A DNA stretch of 38,068 nucleotides from CALARM01 sp964431735 (GTDB taxonomy: Bacteria > Vulcanimicrobiota > SpSt-956 > JAKJGF01): positions 1 to 38,068 of the forward strand of contig CAYSLJ010000060.1 in NCBI GenBank assembly GCA_964431735.1, read 5' to 3'. This document shows positions 9,061 through 18,037 of this stretch, piece by piece (the first letter of the stretch is position 1; every line of letters starts with the position of its first letter). The notes beneath the pieces are model-generated. The model did not search any database. It was not told the DNA's origin and saw only the letters and a program-made list of their open reading frames with translations. Both the position numbers and the translations under genes were made by a program.

Positions 9061-9255
9061 TCAGTCTTTTTTTGAATTATTACAGGGTAAATCATTTTTT
9101 CTCATAATAAAAAGCAATATAATGATTAATAACCATACAATAAAGATATATATATAATTATGCATGGGATTTTCTGTTATACTTGTGAAAGGCCAGTTGA
9201 AAAGAAGAAAAGCAAGGATAAATAAAAAAATAGAGAAATCATTTTTCTTTACCAA
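9061..9255 (-). CDS. small two-helix membrane protein next to the SSS-kinase
   Basis: 64 aa with two hydrophobic segments (about residues 7-25 and 32-50) and a conserved-looking LFNWPF between them. It ends 24 nt before the sensor kinase start, so the two are probably co-transcribed. Small two-helix proteins commonly accompany SSS-type transporters, and a subunit or stabilising role is inferred. The only possible in-frame start is TTG at 9255, because a stop codon lies at 9262-9264, and it has no good Shine-Dalgarno. Upstream bases suggest a frameshifted longer N-terminus (see findings). Confidence 0.65.
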   Translation of the reverse strand: MVKKNDFSIFLFILAFLLFNWPFTSITENPMHNYIYIFIVWLLIIILLFIMRKNDLPCNNSKKD

Positions 9256-9560
9256 TTTTTTTCAGCAGTGCAGGCTTTCTGTCTGTAAAATGCCCTTCCT
9301 GCCAACACCTCCCTTTTTATAGAATTGTAATGTTTTATACTGGATTTACCCTGTTGTTTCTTTAATTAATAACTTACCATAGAATTTCCCCTCTGTAAAG
9401 AAATCTATTGTATTTATTAACTCGTGAAGAGTGAATGATAAAAGGAGACTGAAGAGAATCTGATTTAATACGAGGTCCGGTATTTTATTCCCTGAATTTT
9501 TTAAATAAAACATTATTACGTAAGGGTTTAAGCATATGTAACGTCAGATTAAAGGAAGTA
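9256..9560. other. intergenic stretch, mostly without recognisable features
   Basis: About 300 bp of AT-rich sequence. On the minus strand AGGGAGG lies near 9310, followed by a frame reading EGHFTDRKPALLKKIGKEK that ends at the start of the small membrane protein. No promoter or terminator could be assigned with confidence. Confidence 0.4.
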
Positions 9561-9749
9561 TTAGTTTATTCTGAAGAAATGTCTTATCTGATAAAGGAGA
9601 CTGTGCTTTTTATATCCGAGTTTTGCCGTGTTAAACTCATCAAGTCTTTTTGTAAGACGGGCTGTTCTATCGTTCGGGTATTTTAACCGACCGTATATTA
9701 ACAATATTACTACAAGTATTACGATAGCTATGAATCCGTCCTGAAACAT
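9561..9749 (-). CDS. small single-helix membrane protein
   Basis: 62 aa: an N-terminal hydrophobic helix (about residues 4-21) followed by a basic cytoplasmic tail (RLKYPNDRTARLTKRLDEF and beyond). The full-length Shine-Dalgarno AAGGAGGTGA places the ATG at 9749 with 8-nt spacing. The GTG at 9758 lies inside the Shine-Dalgarno and should not be taken as the start. It follows the 67-aa gene by about 14 nt and is probably its operon partner. The family was not recognised. Confidence 0.65.
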   Translation of the reverse strand: MFQDGFIAIVILVVILLIYGRLKYPNDRTARLTKRLDEFNTAKLGYKKHSLLYQIRHFFRIN

Positions 9750-9763
9750 ATCAGTCACCTCCT

Positions 9764-9967
9764 TTATAGAAATTTCTTAAACCATACAATAAATAGCCCT
9801 GCTATAAGTCCGAGTAATATCATTACATAACCATGTTTCTTTTTTCTTTTTACTATATATCTGTGTCCTGTAAATATCATATAAAGAGAAATCATTACCA
9901 GAACCCAGCATATTAAAATTCCATCGATATTTCCACTCTTCATGTTGCGAAGAGTCCATATAAACAT
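9764..9967 (-). CDS. small two-helix membrane protein
   Basis: 67 aa with two hydrophobic segments (about residues 17-34 and 47-62) separated by a very basic loop (HRYIVKRKKKHG). GGGAG lies about 12 nt upstream of the ATG. It is probably the first gene of the small membrane-protein pair at 9561-9967. An overlapping frame at 9777-9959 is a shadow. The function is unknown. Hydrophobicity and position next to the sensor-kinase genes are the only clues. Confidence 0.55.
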   Translation of the reverse strand: MFIWTLRNMKSGNIDGILICWVLVMISLYMIFTGHRYIVKRKKKHGYVMILLGLIAGLFIVWFKKFL

Positions 9968-10470
9968 CTCTAATTACAGCTCCCTGCAGAGGAATATTAT
10001 TATATGTTAAAACTGTTAAAAGCCTCTCTCTCTCCTCTTAATTATAACATAAAAAATTTTTTTAACCTATATTTTTGAAGGATTTATTTATATTTTGTTT
10101 AATATTTAAATGGAATTTGTCGATAATTTTACAGGTGATTTTTTGGGGAACGTTTTGAGTAATATCTTCTATTATACTTTTGTATTTTTTATAATTTTCT
10201 TGTTTTTATTGGTTTTGTAGTTAAACAGGTTATGGGTTTTAGGTGTTGGATTTTAATCTTCCTGACCCAACACCCGGCACCTGACAGGCATGACCGTATC
10301 GGTCACAATCAAATATGAAAATAAATAGACAGTGGAGCATAAAACTTCATCATTTTTATATAAAAACCTAAAAATTGAATAGATTATTTTTTATAGTTTT
10401 TGAAATTTGCAAAAGTATAGTCTTTTAACCTTCTGGAGATATGGCCTCATAACATAAGGAGTAATATAAC
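9968..10470. other. divergent intergenic region with degenerate heptads
   Basis: About 500 bp of AT-rich sequence between divergent transcription units. At 10224-10299 two opposed period-7 tracts occur: GGT-ending units spaced at 10230, 10237 and 10244, and ACC-starting units at 10265, 10272 and 10279, echoed at 10293. A possible -10 (TATAAT) for the minus-strand small genes lies near 10040. No further gene is visible. Confidence 0.5.
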
Positions 10471-12426
10471 TTGGCAGATAGTGAGAACAATGTTCTTGAT
10501 ATAAGGAATCTTTCTAAAAATTACGGAGATGTTAAAGCAGTAAAAGATGTTTCCTTTCATGTAAAGAGAGGAGAGATTTTCGGACTTTTAGGCCCTGACG
10601 GTGCAGGGAAAAGCTCTACTATGAACCTTTTTATGGGATTATTAAAACCTGATAAGGGGAGTATAATTTTTCTGGATAAAAATATTTTGAACCCCAGGGA
10701 AGCGGCCGTCATGAGAACAAAAGTAGGTTATATGGCACAGGGACTTGGTTTAATACTCACGCCGAATCTGAGCGTGGCAGAGAATATAGATTATTTCGCC
10801 GATATGTATCAGGTTCCGTCTGATGAAAGAAAAAGAATGAAAGACGATCTTTTTGAAAGGCTTTATCTTCACCCTTTTAATGAGAGACTTGCCAAAAATC
10901 TTTCAGGAGGAATGAAACAGAAGCTCGCCCTCTGCTGTACTCTTATTTACAGTCCTGAAGTGATTATATTAGATGAACCGACTACCGGTGTTGATCCTGT
11001 ATCAAGAAGAGAATTCTGGATTGTTATAAATGAACTGGTTGTGGATAAAAATATTACTGTTATTTTCGCCACTTCCTATATGGATGAAGCAGAAAGATGT
11101 CACAGGGTAGCTCTTATGCATGACGGCAGTATTGTATCTATGGGAACAGTGGAAGAACTTAAAAGCAGTCTGGACGGCAGGATGTATGAATTTAAAGCGA
11201 CACCTCAGAAGGATGCCATAAAAATACTTAAAAATTCCGGTGTTTTTGAAAGTGTTCAGCCCTTCGGAGAAAGAGTAAATTTGATTGTAAAATCCAGCGG
11301 AAGAACAGAAGTAAACTCAATACTTGAACCGGCAGGAGTAAAGGTAGAGGAATATCAGCCCATAGAACCGGCTCTGGAGAATGTTTTTACAGGTTTTCTG
11401 GAAAAAACGGCAAAAGAAGCCCTTGGAGATCAGGAAGAACAGGATGTGGAAGGATTATTTTCTTCCATACCGTCATGGGTAAAGAGTACTGATTACAAAT
11501 ACTGTATTGAAATAGATAAACTCTTAAAACAGTTCGGAAGTTTCAAAGCTGTCAATGAAGTAAGTCTTGCCATAAACAAAGGAGAAATCTTCGGTTTTTT
11601 AGGCCCCAACGGTGCAGGTAAGACTACAACAATAAAATTACTCTGCGGACTCTATCCTCCTACTTCCGGTACAGGAAGAGTGGCAGGTTTTGATATAAGA
11701 ACAGAGCAGATGAATATCAGAAAACATATTGGCTATATGTCTCAAAAATTTTCTCTCTACCAGGATATGACTGTAGCGGAAAATTTAGAACTCTATGCAG
11801 GCATATACGGAGTATCCAGAACTGATCTTATAGAAAGAAGAAAATGGACTCTTGAACTTGCAGAACTTGTGGGGCTTGATAATATGCTTACAAGGGATAT
11901 TCCTATGGGTATCAGGCAAAAACTTGCCCTTGGCACATGTCTTCTTCATCGCCCTGAAATAGTATTTCTTGATGAGCCCACGTCAGGTGTTGATCCACTT
12001 GCAAGAAGAAGATTTTGGGAAATCATACACCAGATAAGTGCTCTCGGGGTAAGTGTTATGGTCTCCACTCATTATATGGATGAAGCAGAACAGTGTGACA
12101 GAGTATCTCTCATGCACAGAGGTTTCCTTATTGCAGTGGGAACGCCTGCAGAAATGAAAAAACATGTGGCAGAACAATCGGGCCATCTCATGGAACTTAC
12201 CTGTACCAATCCTATGAAAGGCTTTCAGATACTCAGACAGGGTTTCCCGAACGTAAATATATATGGTAAAAAACTTCTTTTTTATACAAAAAATATAGAT
12301 GAAGATACGAAAAAAGCTGAAGCTTTATTAAATCAGGCCGGTATAAAGATGAACAGGTGCAGAGAAAAAAGAATAATCTTTGAAGATGTATTTATGTATT
12401 ATATAGAAAATAGCGGAATTGAATAA
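10471..12426 (+). CDS. ybhF: ABC exporter ATPase with two fused nucleotide-binding domains (YbhF-like)
   Basis: 651 aa with tandem NBDs energising the two ABC-2 permeases that follow. NBD1 has Walker A GPDGAGKS (41-48), signature LSGGMKQ, Walker B IILDEP and an altered H-loop region (FATSYMDEAE). NBD2 has Walker A GPNGAGKTT (about 378-386), Walker B IVFLDEP and H-loop STHYMDEAE. Its signature is degenerate (PMGIRQ), as in E. coli YbhF and RbbA-type ATPases, so the two ATP sites are probably not equivalent. The start is TTG at 10471 with AAGGAG 9 nt upstream. The gene is the first of a five-gene set: ATPase, two permeases, periplasmic adaptor, outer-membrane channel. Confidence 0.85.
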   Translation: MADSENNVLDIRNLSKNYGDVKAVKDVSFHVKRGEIFGLLGPDGAGKSSTMNLFMGLLKPDKGSIIFLDKNILNPREAAVMRTKVGYMAQGLGLILTPNLSVAENIDYFADMYQVPSDERKRMKDDLFERLYLHPFNERLAKNLSGGMKQKLALCCTLIYSPEVIILDEPTTGVDPVSRREFWIVINELVVDKNITVIFATSYMDEAERCHRVALMHDGSIVSMGTVEELKSSLDGRMYEFKATPQKDAIKILKNSGVFESVQPFGERVNLIVKSSGRTEVNSILEPAGVKVEEYQPIEPALENVFTGFLEKTAKEALGDQEEQDVEGLFSSIPSWVKSTDYKYCIEIDKLLKQFGSFKAVNEVSLAINKGEIFGFLGPNGAGKTTTIKLLCGLYPPTSGTGRVAGFDIRTEQMNIRKHIGYMSQKFSLYQDMTVAENLELYAGIYGVSRTDLIERRKWTLELAELVGLDNMLTRDIPMGIRQKLALGTCLLHRPEIVFLDEPTSGVDPLARRRFWEIIHQISALGVSVMVSTHYMDEAEQCDRVSLMHRGFLIAVGTPAEMKKHVAEQSGHLMELTCTNPMKGFQILRQGFPNVNIYGKKLLFYTKNIDEDTKKAEALLNQAGIKMNRCREKRIIFEDVFMYYIENSGIE

Positions 12427-12430
12427 GGGG

Positions 12431-12549
12431 GTGAGTCGTGAATCGTGAATCGTGAGTCGTGAGTCGTGAGCGGGTAAGGCTACCCGGCACGTATTAAACA
12501 TCACGAATTATGATTTACCTGTTACGCGTCACGCGTCACGCGTCACGAA
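12431..12549. repeat. 17-unit heptad array inside the ABC exporter operon
   Basis: It starts 4 nt after the ATPase stop with GTGAGTC and GTGAATC units and ends with TTACGCG and TCACGCG units 3 nt before the permease ATG. Units keep 7-nt spacing within each arm, and complementary GTGA and TCAC blocks could fold the mRNA. The array occupies the place where the permease ribosome-binding site would be expected. Confidence 0.85.
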
Positions 12550-12552
12550 CAT

Positions 12553-13689
12553 ATGTTTTCTTTTAAAAGAGTTTATGCGGTAGCCAAAAGAGAATATCTT
12601 GAACTGAGAAGAAATACACTTTATGTGTATATGGCCTTTTTGTCCCCTCTTATACTCTTTGTTCCTTTTGCCTATGGTCTGAATGTAGATACGAATAATG
12701 TATTACTCGGCATATGTGATATGGATAATACTCCTGTAAGCAGGGATTTTATAAATATGTTTGAGACAACAGGTGGATATTTTATCGTAAAAGAATACAG
12801 CAATACCTATGATACTATGGATGAAGAGATACAGACAGGTGCTCTGGAAGCAGTACTGGTAATACCGGAACACTTTTCAAAAGACCTGAAGAACGGCATG
12901 AAAGTAGATGTCCAGTTAATAACAAATGCCCTTTATTCAAGCAGGGCCGAAACAATAGGGAACTATATAGAGTCAGGTGTGGCACAATTTAATCAAAAAT
13001 TACAGGATAAATATCTTGCAGCAAAAGGAAAGCAAAATCCTGATCCGATAAAAGTTTATCAGGCTGTATGGTTCAATGAAACCCTTGAAAGTAATAATTT
13101 CATGATACCTCCCATCATTCCTGTTCTTTTATATTTTCTTCCCCCCCTCATATCATCTCTCTGTATAGTCAAAGAAAAAGAAATAGGATCTATTATGGCT
13201 TTTTACTGTTCACCTATTACAAAGGCAGAGTATGTAACAGGTAAAATGGTACCTTATATAGTAATAGCCTATCTGGATTTCATTATATTATTTTGTGCAG
13301 CCAGGCTTCTTTTTATGGATGTGCCTTTCAGAGGAAGTGTTTTCAATCTGTTACTGGTAGCTTTTGTTTATTCCATTGCCACTACAGGAGTGGGACTGTT
13401 ACTTTCTGTTACTCTTGAGAGTCAGGTGGCAACAGTTATGGTCTGTTTTGTAGGAACAATGATTCCTGCCTTCGGTTTTTCCGATGCTTTCGATGCAGTA
13501 AGCACAAAGGGAGAAGGAGCACAGATGTTTTCTAAAATGCTTGCTGTAACTTATGCGGTGAAAATTGTAAAGAGCATTTTTTTGAAAGTAGGAGGGTGGG
13601 AACTCTACTGGGAGAGTGCTCTTATGCTTGTGGGATTTGCTATAGTTCTTCCTGTTATTGCCATTATGCTATTTAAAAAGAAAATGTAA
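12553..13689 (+). CDS. ybhS: ABC-2 type permease (YbhS-like)
   Basis: 378 aa. One N-terminal membrane helix (about 25-43), a large extracytoplasmic loop (about 44-190), then five helices ending in a short basic tail, the standard ABC-2 (YbhS/YbhR, DrrB-like) layout. The conserved segment KEKEIGSIMAFYCSPI lies at the start of the membrane block. It probably forms a heterodimer with the next gene product and exports drugs or cations toward the adaptor and the TolC-like channel. No Shine-Dalgarno is visible, because the heptad array runs to within 3 nt of the ATG. The natural-looking N-terminus (MFSFKRVYAVAKREY) still argues for this start. Confidence 0.85.
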   Translation: MFSFKRVYAVAKREYLELRRNTLYVYMAFLSPLILFVPFAYGLNVDTNNVLLGICDMDNTPVSRDFINMFETTGGYFIVKEYSNTYDTMDEEIQTGALEAVLVIPEHFSKDLKNGMKVDVQLITNALYSSRAETIGNYIESGVAQFNQKLQDKYLAAKGKQNPDPIKVYQAVWFNETLESNNFMIPPIIPVLLYFLPPLISSLCIVKEKEIGSIMAFYCSPITKAEYVTGKMVPYIVIAYLDFIILFCAARLLFMDVPFRGSVFNLLLVAFVYSIATTGVGLLLSVTLESQVATVMVCFVGTMIPAFGFSDAFDAVSTKGEGAQMFSKMLAVTYAVKIVKSIFLKVGGWELYWESALMLVGFAIVLPVIAIMLFKKKM

Positions 13690-13701
13690 GAGGTTATTAT
13701 T

Positions 13702-14823
13702 ATGAGATTGTATGCTCTCTTTAAAAAAGAATATATACAGTTTTTCAGAAACAGTGCTATGGTAGGTCTCCTCATTTTTGCTTTTTTTATCGATGTATGG
13801 ATGAGCGGTTCAGGCGGAAGTGATCTGAAAGATTATGCAGTGGCAGTCTATAACAGAGATGGTACGGAAATAAGTCAGAGCCTTATAGATAAAATAGGGC
13901 CTCCTTATTTTAAACTGGACAGAATGGTTTACAGTGATGAAGAAGTAGATAAAGTTCTCACAGACGGTATCATTTCCTTAGTGCTTATAATACCGAAAGA
14001 TTTTTCCAAAAAAGTAGGAGACGGCAGAACTGCAGATGTACAGCTGGTAATAGACGGAACCAGATCCAATGATGCCACTACTGCTATGGGATATCTTCTA
14101 ACTATAATACAGATGTACTCCAATGAAATAACTGTTGATACTGTGACGGCAGGAGGAGAAAAGATCCCTTCTGTAGAGATACAGACTCAGAACTGGTACA
14201 ACCCTAACCTTGAAGGTTCTTACAGATCTGGTTTCAGTGAACTTCTCATTATGCTGACACTTCTTTCAGTAATGCTTCCTGCCGCTACAATGGTTCAGGA
14301 AAAAGAGATAGGAACTATAGAACAGCTGAGCGTAACACCTGTTTCAAATTATGAAATTATGCTTGCCAAAATAATTCCTATGACAACTATAATTCTGGTA
14401 TGTACATTTCTGTCTCTATATTTTGTAGTAATGGGAGTGCTGAACACTCCCATAGTCGGGAGTATACCATTTTTCCTTTTGGTAACAGTGATTCATGTCT
14501 TTTCTTCGGCAGGCATAGGTCTTACTATATCGACTATTGCAAGATCAATGGCTGAAACTATAATGTTTTCTCTTATAGTGGTAACGCCTCTTCTGTTTCT
14601 TTCGGGAAATATAACTCCTGTGATAGCCATGAATCCTGTTGTTCAGTATCTGGCATATTTATTTCCTTTAAGATGGTATATAGAAATAGCCCTTGCAATA
14701 GTTTTCAAAGGAGCAGGACCAGGTGAGCTTGTAAAACAGATTTCCATACTTCTTTTCCTTGGTCTTATATTATTTTTCTACAGTGCAAGCAGGTTCAGGG
14801 ACAGCCTGGAAAAAGCAAAATAA
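13702..14823 (+). CDS. ybhR: ABC-2 type permease (YbhR-like)
   Basis: 373 aa, a paralogue of the preceding permease with the same topology: one N-terminal helix, a periplasmic domain of about 150 residues, and five C-terminal helices. The ABC-2 signature region reads QEKEIGTIEQLSVTPVS. It starts 12 nt after the previous stop with GAGG about 9 nt upstream, so translational coupling is likely. With the ATPase it should form the inner-membrane part of the pump. The substrate is unknown. Confidence 0.87.
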   Translation: MRLYALFKKEYIQFFRNSAMVGLLIFAFFIDVWMSGSGGSDLKDYAVAVYNRDGTEISQSLIDKIGPPYFKLDRMVYSDEEVDKVLTDGIISLVLIIPKDFSKKVGDGRTADVQLVIDGTRSNDATTAMGYLLTIIQMYSNEITVDTVTAGGEKIPSVEIQTQNWYNPNLEGSYRSGFSELLIMLTLLSVMLPAATMVQEKEIGTIEQLSVTPVSNYEIMLAKIIPMTTIILVCTFLSLYFVVMGVLNTPIVGSIPFFLLVTVIHVFSSAGIGLTISTIARSMAETIMFSLIVVTPLLFLSGNITPVIAMNPVVQYLAYLFPLRWYIEIALAIVFKGAGPGELVKQISILLFLGLILFFYSASRFRDSLEKAK

Positions 14824-14829
14824 TATGTC

Positions 14830-14936
14830 GTAACTGGTGACGCGTAACAGGAGGATGTTTTATATATTAAAATTATTTCAGGAAATAATTGAAGAGTAAA
14901 GGATGCCGGGTGTTGAGTAATTATAAACCCAAAACC
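14830..14936. repeat. short heptad tracts and hairpin after the ABC permease
   Basis: GTAACTG, GTGACGC and GTAACAG stand in strict register from 14830, 7 nt after the permease stop. A perfect AATTATTTC hairpin follows (14871-14879 with 14882-14890). Then come GGT-ending units at 14911 and 14918 and ACC units at 14927 and 14934, again 7 nt apart. No T-tract follows the hairpin, so it is not a clear terminator. Confidence 0.6.
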
Positions 14937-14996
14937 TGTATTGAAAAAATTAAAATAAAAAATTTATATACAAAAAATAGAGAGGGTGTAATTTTT

Positions 14997-16562
14997 ATGA
15001 AATGGAAAATGTTATTTGTATGTTTTATCATGTCCTTCTTTCTATGTTCGTGTGAGAAAAAAGCACCTCCTGGCTTTATCGATTGTAACGGAAGGATAGA
15101 AGGGGACGAATCAAAGGTTGGAACAAAGATATCCGGTAAGGTAATGGAACTGCTCGTAGATGAAGGGAGTATTGTAAAGAAAGGTCAGGTTCTTGCAAAA
15201 CTTTCATCTGAACAGATTATGGCCTCTGTAAAACAGGCAGAAGCCAATGTGGAGGTAGCAAAAAAGCAACTGGAAAAGGCAAAGAACAATGCAAAAATAC
15301 AGGAAGCGAACCTGAGACAGGCAGAAAGCAATGTAGAAGTGTCACAGGCACAATATGCAGATGCCATGGAAGGTGTGACTATTGCCGCTTCAAATATAAA
15401 TGAGGCCAGTGCTAATAAGAGCTATTCACTTTACCAGGCAAAAGAAGCAAGTGCCGGTGTGGATGTATCAAAGGCTCAACTGGATGTGGCAAAGAGCAAT
15501 ACAATAGTAAGTGAAAAAGATATAAGCAAATCAGATCTTGGACTTTCACAGACAAGAAAGCAGTCAGATGCACAGATAAAGGATGCAGAGGCGAAGGTGG
15601 CTGCGGCAAAAGCTACACTTGCCCAGGCTCAGGCCAATTATGATTATCAGAAAAATGAATTTGACAGAAATACCAATCTCTATAAAGAAGAAGTCATATC
15701 AAAAAGTGCTTTCGATCAGGCAGAAGCTGCTTATAAATCTGCTCTTGAACAGGTCAATGCTTCTCAGAAACAGCTTGAATCTGCAGAAGAAACACTTAAT
15801 TATGCCAGAACCAGTGCTTATACTGTTTCTATAAACGAAAAACAGCTTGAAACATCATATGCAAATTTCGACAGTGCAAAAGCAAATGAAAAATCAGCCA
15901 ATGTAAATGTAATAAGCGCAAAGGCAAAAGAAGCCAGTGCCTATTCAATGGTTGATGTTTACAGTGCCCAGTATCAGACATCTCTGGCACAGATGGGACA
16001 GGCTCAGGCAAAGTCACAGGAAGCCAGTTTACAGGTTAAAGTAGCTGAAGATAATCGCCGTGGTGCTCTTGCTGCCTACAATGCAGCTCTTGATGAGGTA
16101 AAAAGTGCCGAAGGATCTCTGAAGGCCTATGAAGCTGCTCTTATGTCTGCCAAGGCAGACCTTGAGGATACAAAGGTTTATGCTCCTTCTGACGGAGTAA
16201 TTCTTACAAAAGTCGCAGTACCCGGTGAGGTTTTGACACCTGGAGGAGTGGTTTTCACAATGGTTGATTACAATCTTCTTTATATGAAAGCCTATATACC
16301 GAATGAACTGGTAGGAAAAATAAAACTCGGTGATGAAGCACGTATTTACCTTGATGCCTATAAAGATAAATATTTTGAAGCTACTGTTAAAGAGATAAAC
16401 CAGCAGGCAGAATTTACCCCGAAAAATGTAGAAACAAAAGCTCAGAGAGTTAAACTTGTTTTCGGACTCAAGGTTTATTTAAAAGACAATTCAAAAGGTG
16501 AAGCAAAGCCCGGCATGCCTGGCGACGCAAGGGTAAAATATGATGCCAATGCCAGGTGGTAA
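14997..16562 (+). CDS. HlyD-family periplasmic adaptor lipoprotein of the ABC exporter
   Basis: 521 aa membrane-fusion protein linking the inner-membrane ABC exporter to the outer-membrane channel. A lipoprotein signal (MKWKMLFVCFIMSFFLCSC) with Cys19 at the lipobox implies N-terminal lipidation. Two halves of a biotinyl-lipoyl-like domain (GTKISGKVMELLVDEGSIV near residue 42, and APSDGVILTKVAVPGEVL) flank an unusually long Ala/Lys/Glu-rich helical hairpin of about 340 residues, much longer than in YbhG. The hairpin should span a wide periplasmic distance. A beta-barrel domain follows. The start at 14997 is preferred to an upstream in-frame TTG (14889) because GAGGG lies 10 nt upstream and the signal peptide begins here. 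Confidence 0.88.
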   Translation: MKWKMLFVCFIMSFFLCSCEKKAPPGFIDCNGRIEGDESKVGTKISGKVMELLVDEGSIVKKGQVLAKLSSEQIMASVKQAEANVEVAKKQLEKAKNNAKIQEANLRQAESNVEVSQAQYADAMEGVTIAASNINEASANKSYSLYQAKEASAGVDVSKAQLDVAKSNTIVSEKDISKSDLGLSQTRKQSDAQIKDAEAKVAAAKATLAQAQANYDYQKNEFDRNTNLYKEEVISKSAFDQAEAAYKSALEQVNASQKQLESAEETLNYARTSAYTVSINEKQLETSYANFDSAKANEKSANVNVISAKAKEASAYSMVDVYSAQYQTSLAQMGQAQAKSQEASLQVKVAEDNRRGALAAYNAALDEVKSAEGSLKAYEAALMSAKADLEDTKVYAPSDGVILTKVAVPGEVLTPGGVVFTMVDYNLLYMKAYIPNELVGKIKLGDEARIYLDAYKDKYFEATVKEINQQAEFTPKNVETKAQRVKLVFGLKVYLKDNSKGEAKPGMPGDARVKYDANARW

Positions 16563-16584
16563 TGGAGAAGGAGGCTTTAAATAA

Positions 16585-17955
16585 ATGACATGTAAAATAA
16601 TTACTGTAATGTTAATATTGTCTGTGATAATATTAACTGCTTTAACGGCTTTATCTGAAGAAAAAGAAATGACTCTTGAAGAAAGTATAAATATAGCTCT
16701 CAAAGAAAATCCGAATATGAAAAAAGCAGACAGCAGAGTAAAGGAAGCAGACAGAACCATAAGTGAAACAAGAGGTTCCATGCTTCCCCAGTTGGATGTG
16801 GGAGCAAATTATACAAGAACAGGCAATATATCTACCCTCAATCTTGAAGAACTTGGTATGAAAGGAAATTTTCAGGATGAAAATAATTACAAAGTTTATG
16901 CATCTCTTACTCAGATGCTCTTTGATTACAGACTCATTACATCTTATGAACTATCCAGACTGAATTTCCTTGATGTAACCTATCAATACGATGCAACAAA
17001 ACAGGATGTATTGTATAATGTAAATAAAACCTATTATAATGTGCTTCTCGCAAATTCAAATATGGCTCTTGCTGAGGAAACGGTAACACAGTATAAAACA
17101 GAGCTGGAACGGACAGAGAAGATGTATAAACAGGGATCTGTACCGAAATATGATGTTTTACGAGTTGAAGTTGATCTTGCCAGTGCACAGGAAAAATATA
17201 TAACAGCAAGTAATAACATAGATCTGTCAAAGGCCTCTTTTAACAATGCCCTTGGGATAAACCTTTCCAGACCTGTAAATATAAAAAGCCTTCTATCATA
17301 TACACCGTGGAGTGTTGACTATCAAACGAGTCTGGATTATGCTTTTAAAAACAGGCCGGAAATACTTCAGGTTGATAATTTACTGGCCATTGCGGAAGAA
17401 AAAATACAGTATGCAAAGGGTGAAAGATATCCGTCGGTTAATCTGAATGCCTATTACTATTCTCAGAATGATACTCTTGTACAGCCTCCAAATACATGGA
17501 GCCTTACAGTGGGAGCTTCTGTTCCCATATTTCATGGAGGTTCTATAAATGCAAGAATAGAAAAGGCTGAAGAACAGTTAAGCCAGATGAATGATCAAAA
17601 AACTCTTACCTATCAGTCAGTAGAACTGGATGTCAAGCAGTCTTATCTGAATATGGCTGAAGCTCTCAAGAGAATAGATGTGGCAGAAAAAAATGTGTCC
17701 CGGGCAGAAGAAAGTAAGAGGATGGCAGACCTCCGTTATAAAGGAGGAGTCGCAAATATTCAGGAAGTACTTGATACACAGACATCGCTTACTTCTGCAA
17801 AAACAAATTATCTCCAGGCTATATATGACTATGAAATGGCTAAAATAAGTCTGAAAAAATCCATGGGAATGCTTGCTAAAACTGATAAAACAACAGACGT
17901 TAAGACTGATAAAACAATAACTGACGAGAAGAAATCAACTGATGATAAGAAGTAG
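16585..17955 (+). CDS. TolC-like outer-membrane efflux protein
   Basis: 456 aa, the usual length for the OEP/TolC family. It has a signal peptide (about residues 1-24), then two OEP repeats. Each contains the expected pattern of long amphipathic helices and beta-strand pairs (for example VYASLTQMLFDYRL, and SLTVGASVPIFHGGSINARI in the second half). It completes the trans-envelope channel for the upstream ABC exporter. GGAGG lies 8 nt or so before the ATG and the gap to the adaptor gene is 22 nt, so the two are co-translated. The C-terminal tail is Lys/Thr/Asp-rich and repetitive (about residues 433-456), so it is probably unstructured. Confidence 0.9.
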   Translation: MTCKIITVMLILSVIILTALTALSEEKEMTLEESINIALKENPNMKKADSRVKEADRTISETRGSMLPQLDVGANYTRTGNISTLNLEELGMKGNFQDENNYKVYASLTQMLFDYRLITSYELSRLNFLDVTYQYDATKQDVLYNVNKTYYNVLLANSNMALAEETVTQYKTELERTEKMYKQGSVPKYDVLRVEVDLASAQEKYITASNNIDLSKASFNNALGINLSRPVNIKSLLSYTPWSVDYQTSLDYAFKNRPEILQVDNLLAIAEEKIQYAKGERYPSVNLNAYYYSQNDTLVQPPNTWSLTVGASVPIFHGGSINARIEKAEEQLSQMNDQKTLTYQSVELDVKQSYLNMAEALKRIDVAEKNVSRAEESKRMADLRYKGGVANIQEVLDTQTSLTSAKTNYLQAIYDYEMAKISLKKSMGMLAKTDKTTDVKTDKTITDEKKSTDDKK

Positions 17956-17967
17956 ATTTTAAAATTT

Positions 17968-18037
17968 GTGATGTGTGAAGTGTGATGTGTGGCAAGGGTA
18001 ATCCTCTCTTTACCCTTTCACTTTTCACTTTTCACTT
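17968..18037. repeat. convergent-gene heptad array (GTGATGT / TTCACTT)
   Basis: GTGATGT, GTGAAGT and GTGATGT units from 17968 face three TTCACTT units (18017-18037). The first arm begins 12 nt after the TolC-like stop. The second arm, read on the minus strand, supplies the last six codons and the TGA stop of the OstA-like gene. It occupies the position of a shared terminator but has no clean stem plus T-run. Confidence 0.85.

Noticed and set aside
12431..12549. Claim that both arms of each heptad hairpin keep one common register through the loop
   Set aside because: The offset between GTGA and TCAC positions differs among loci (2, 0, 1 and 3 modulo 7 at 121, 12431, 17968 and 32520), so only register within each arm is supported.
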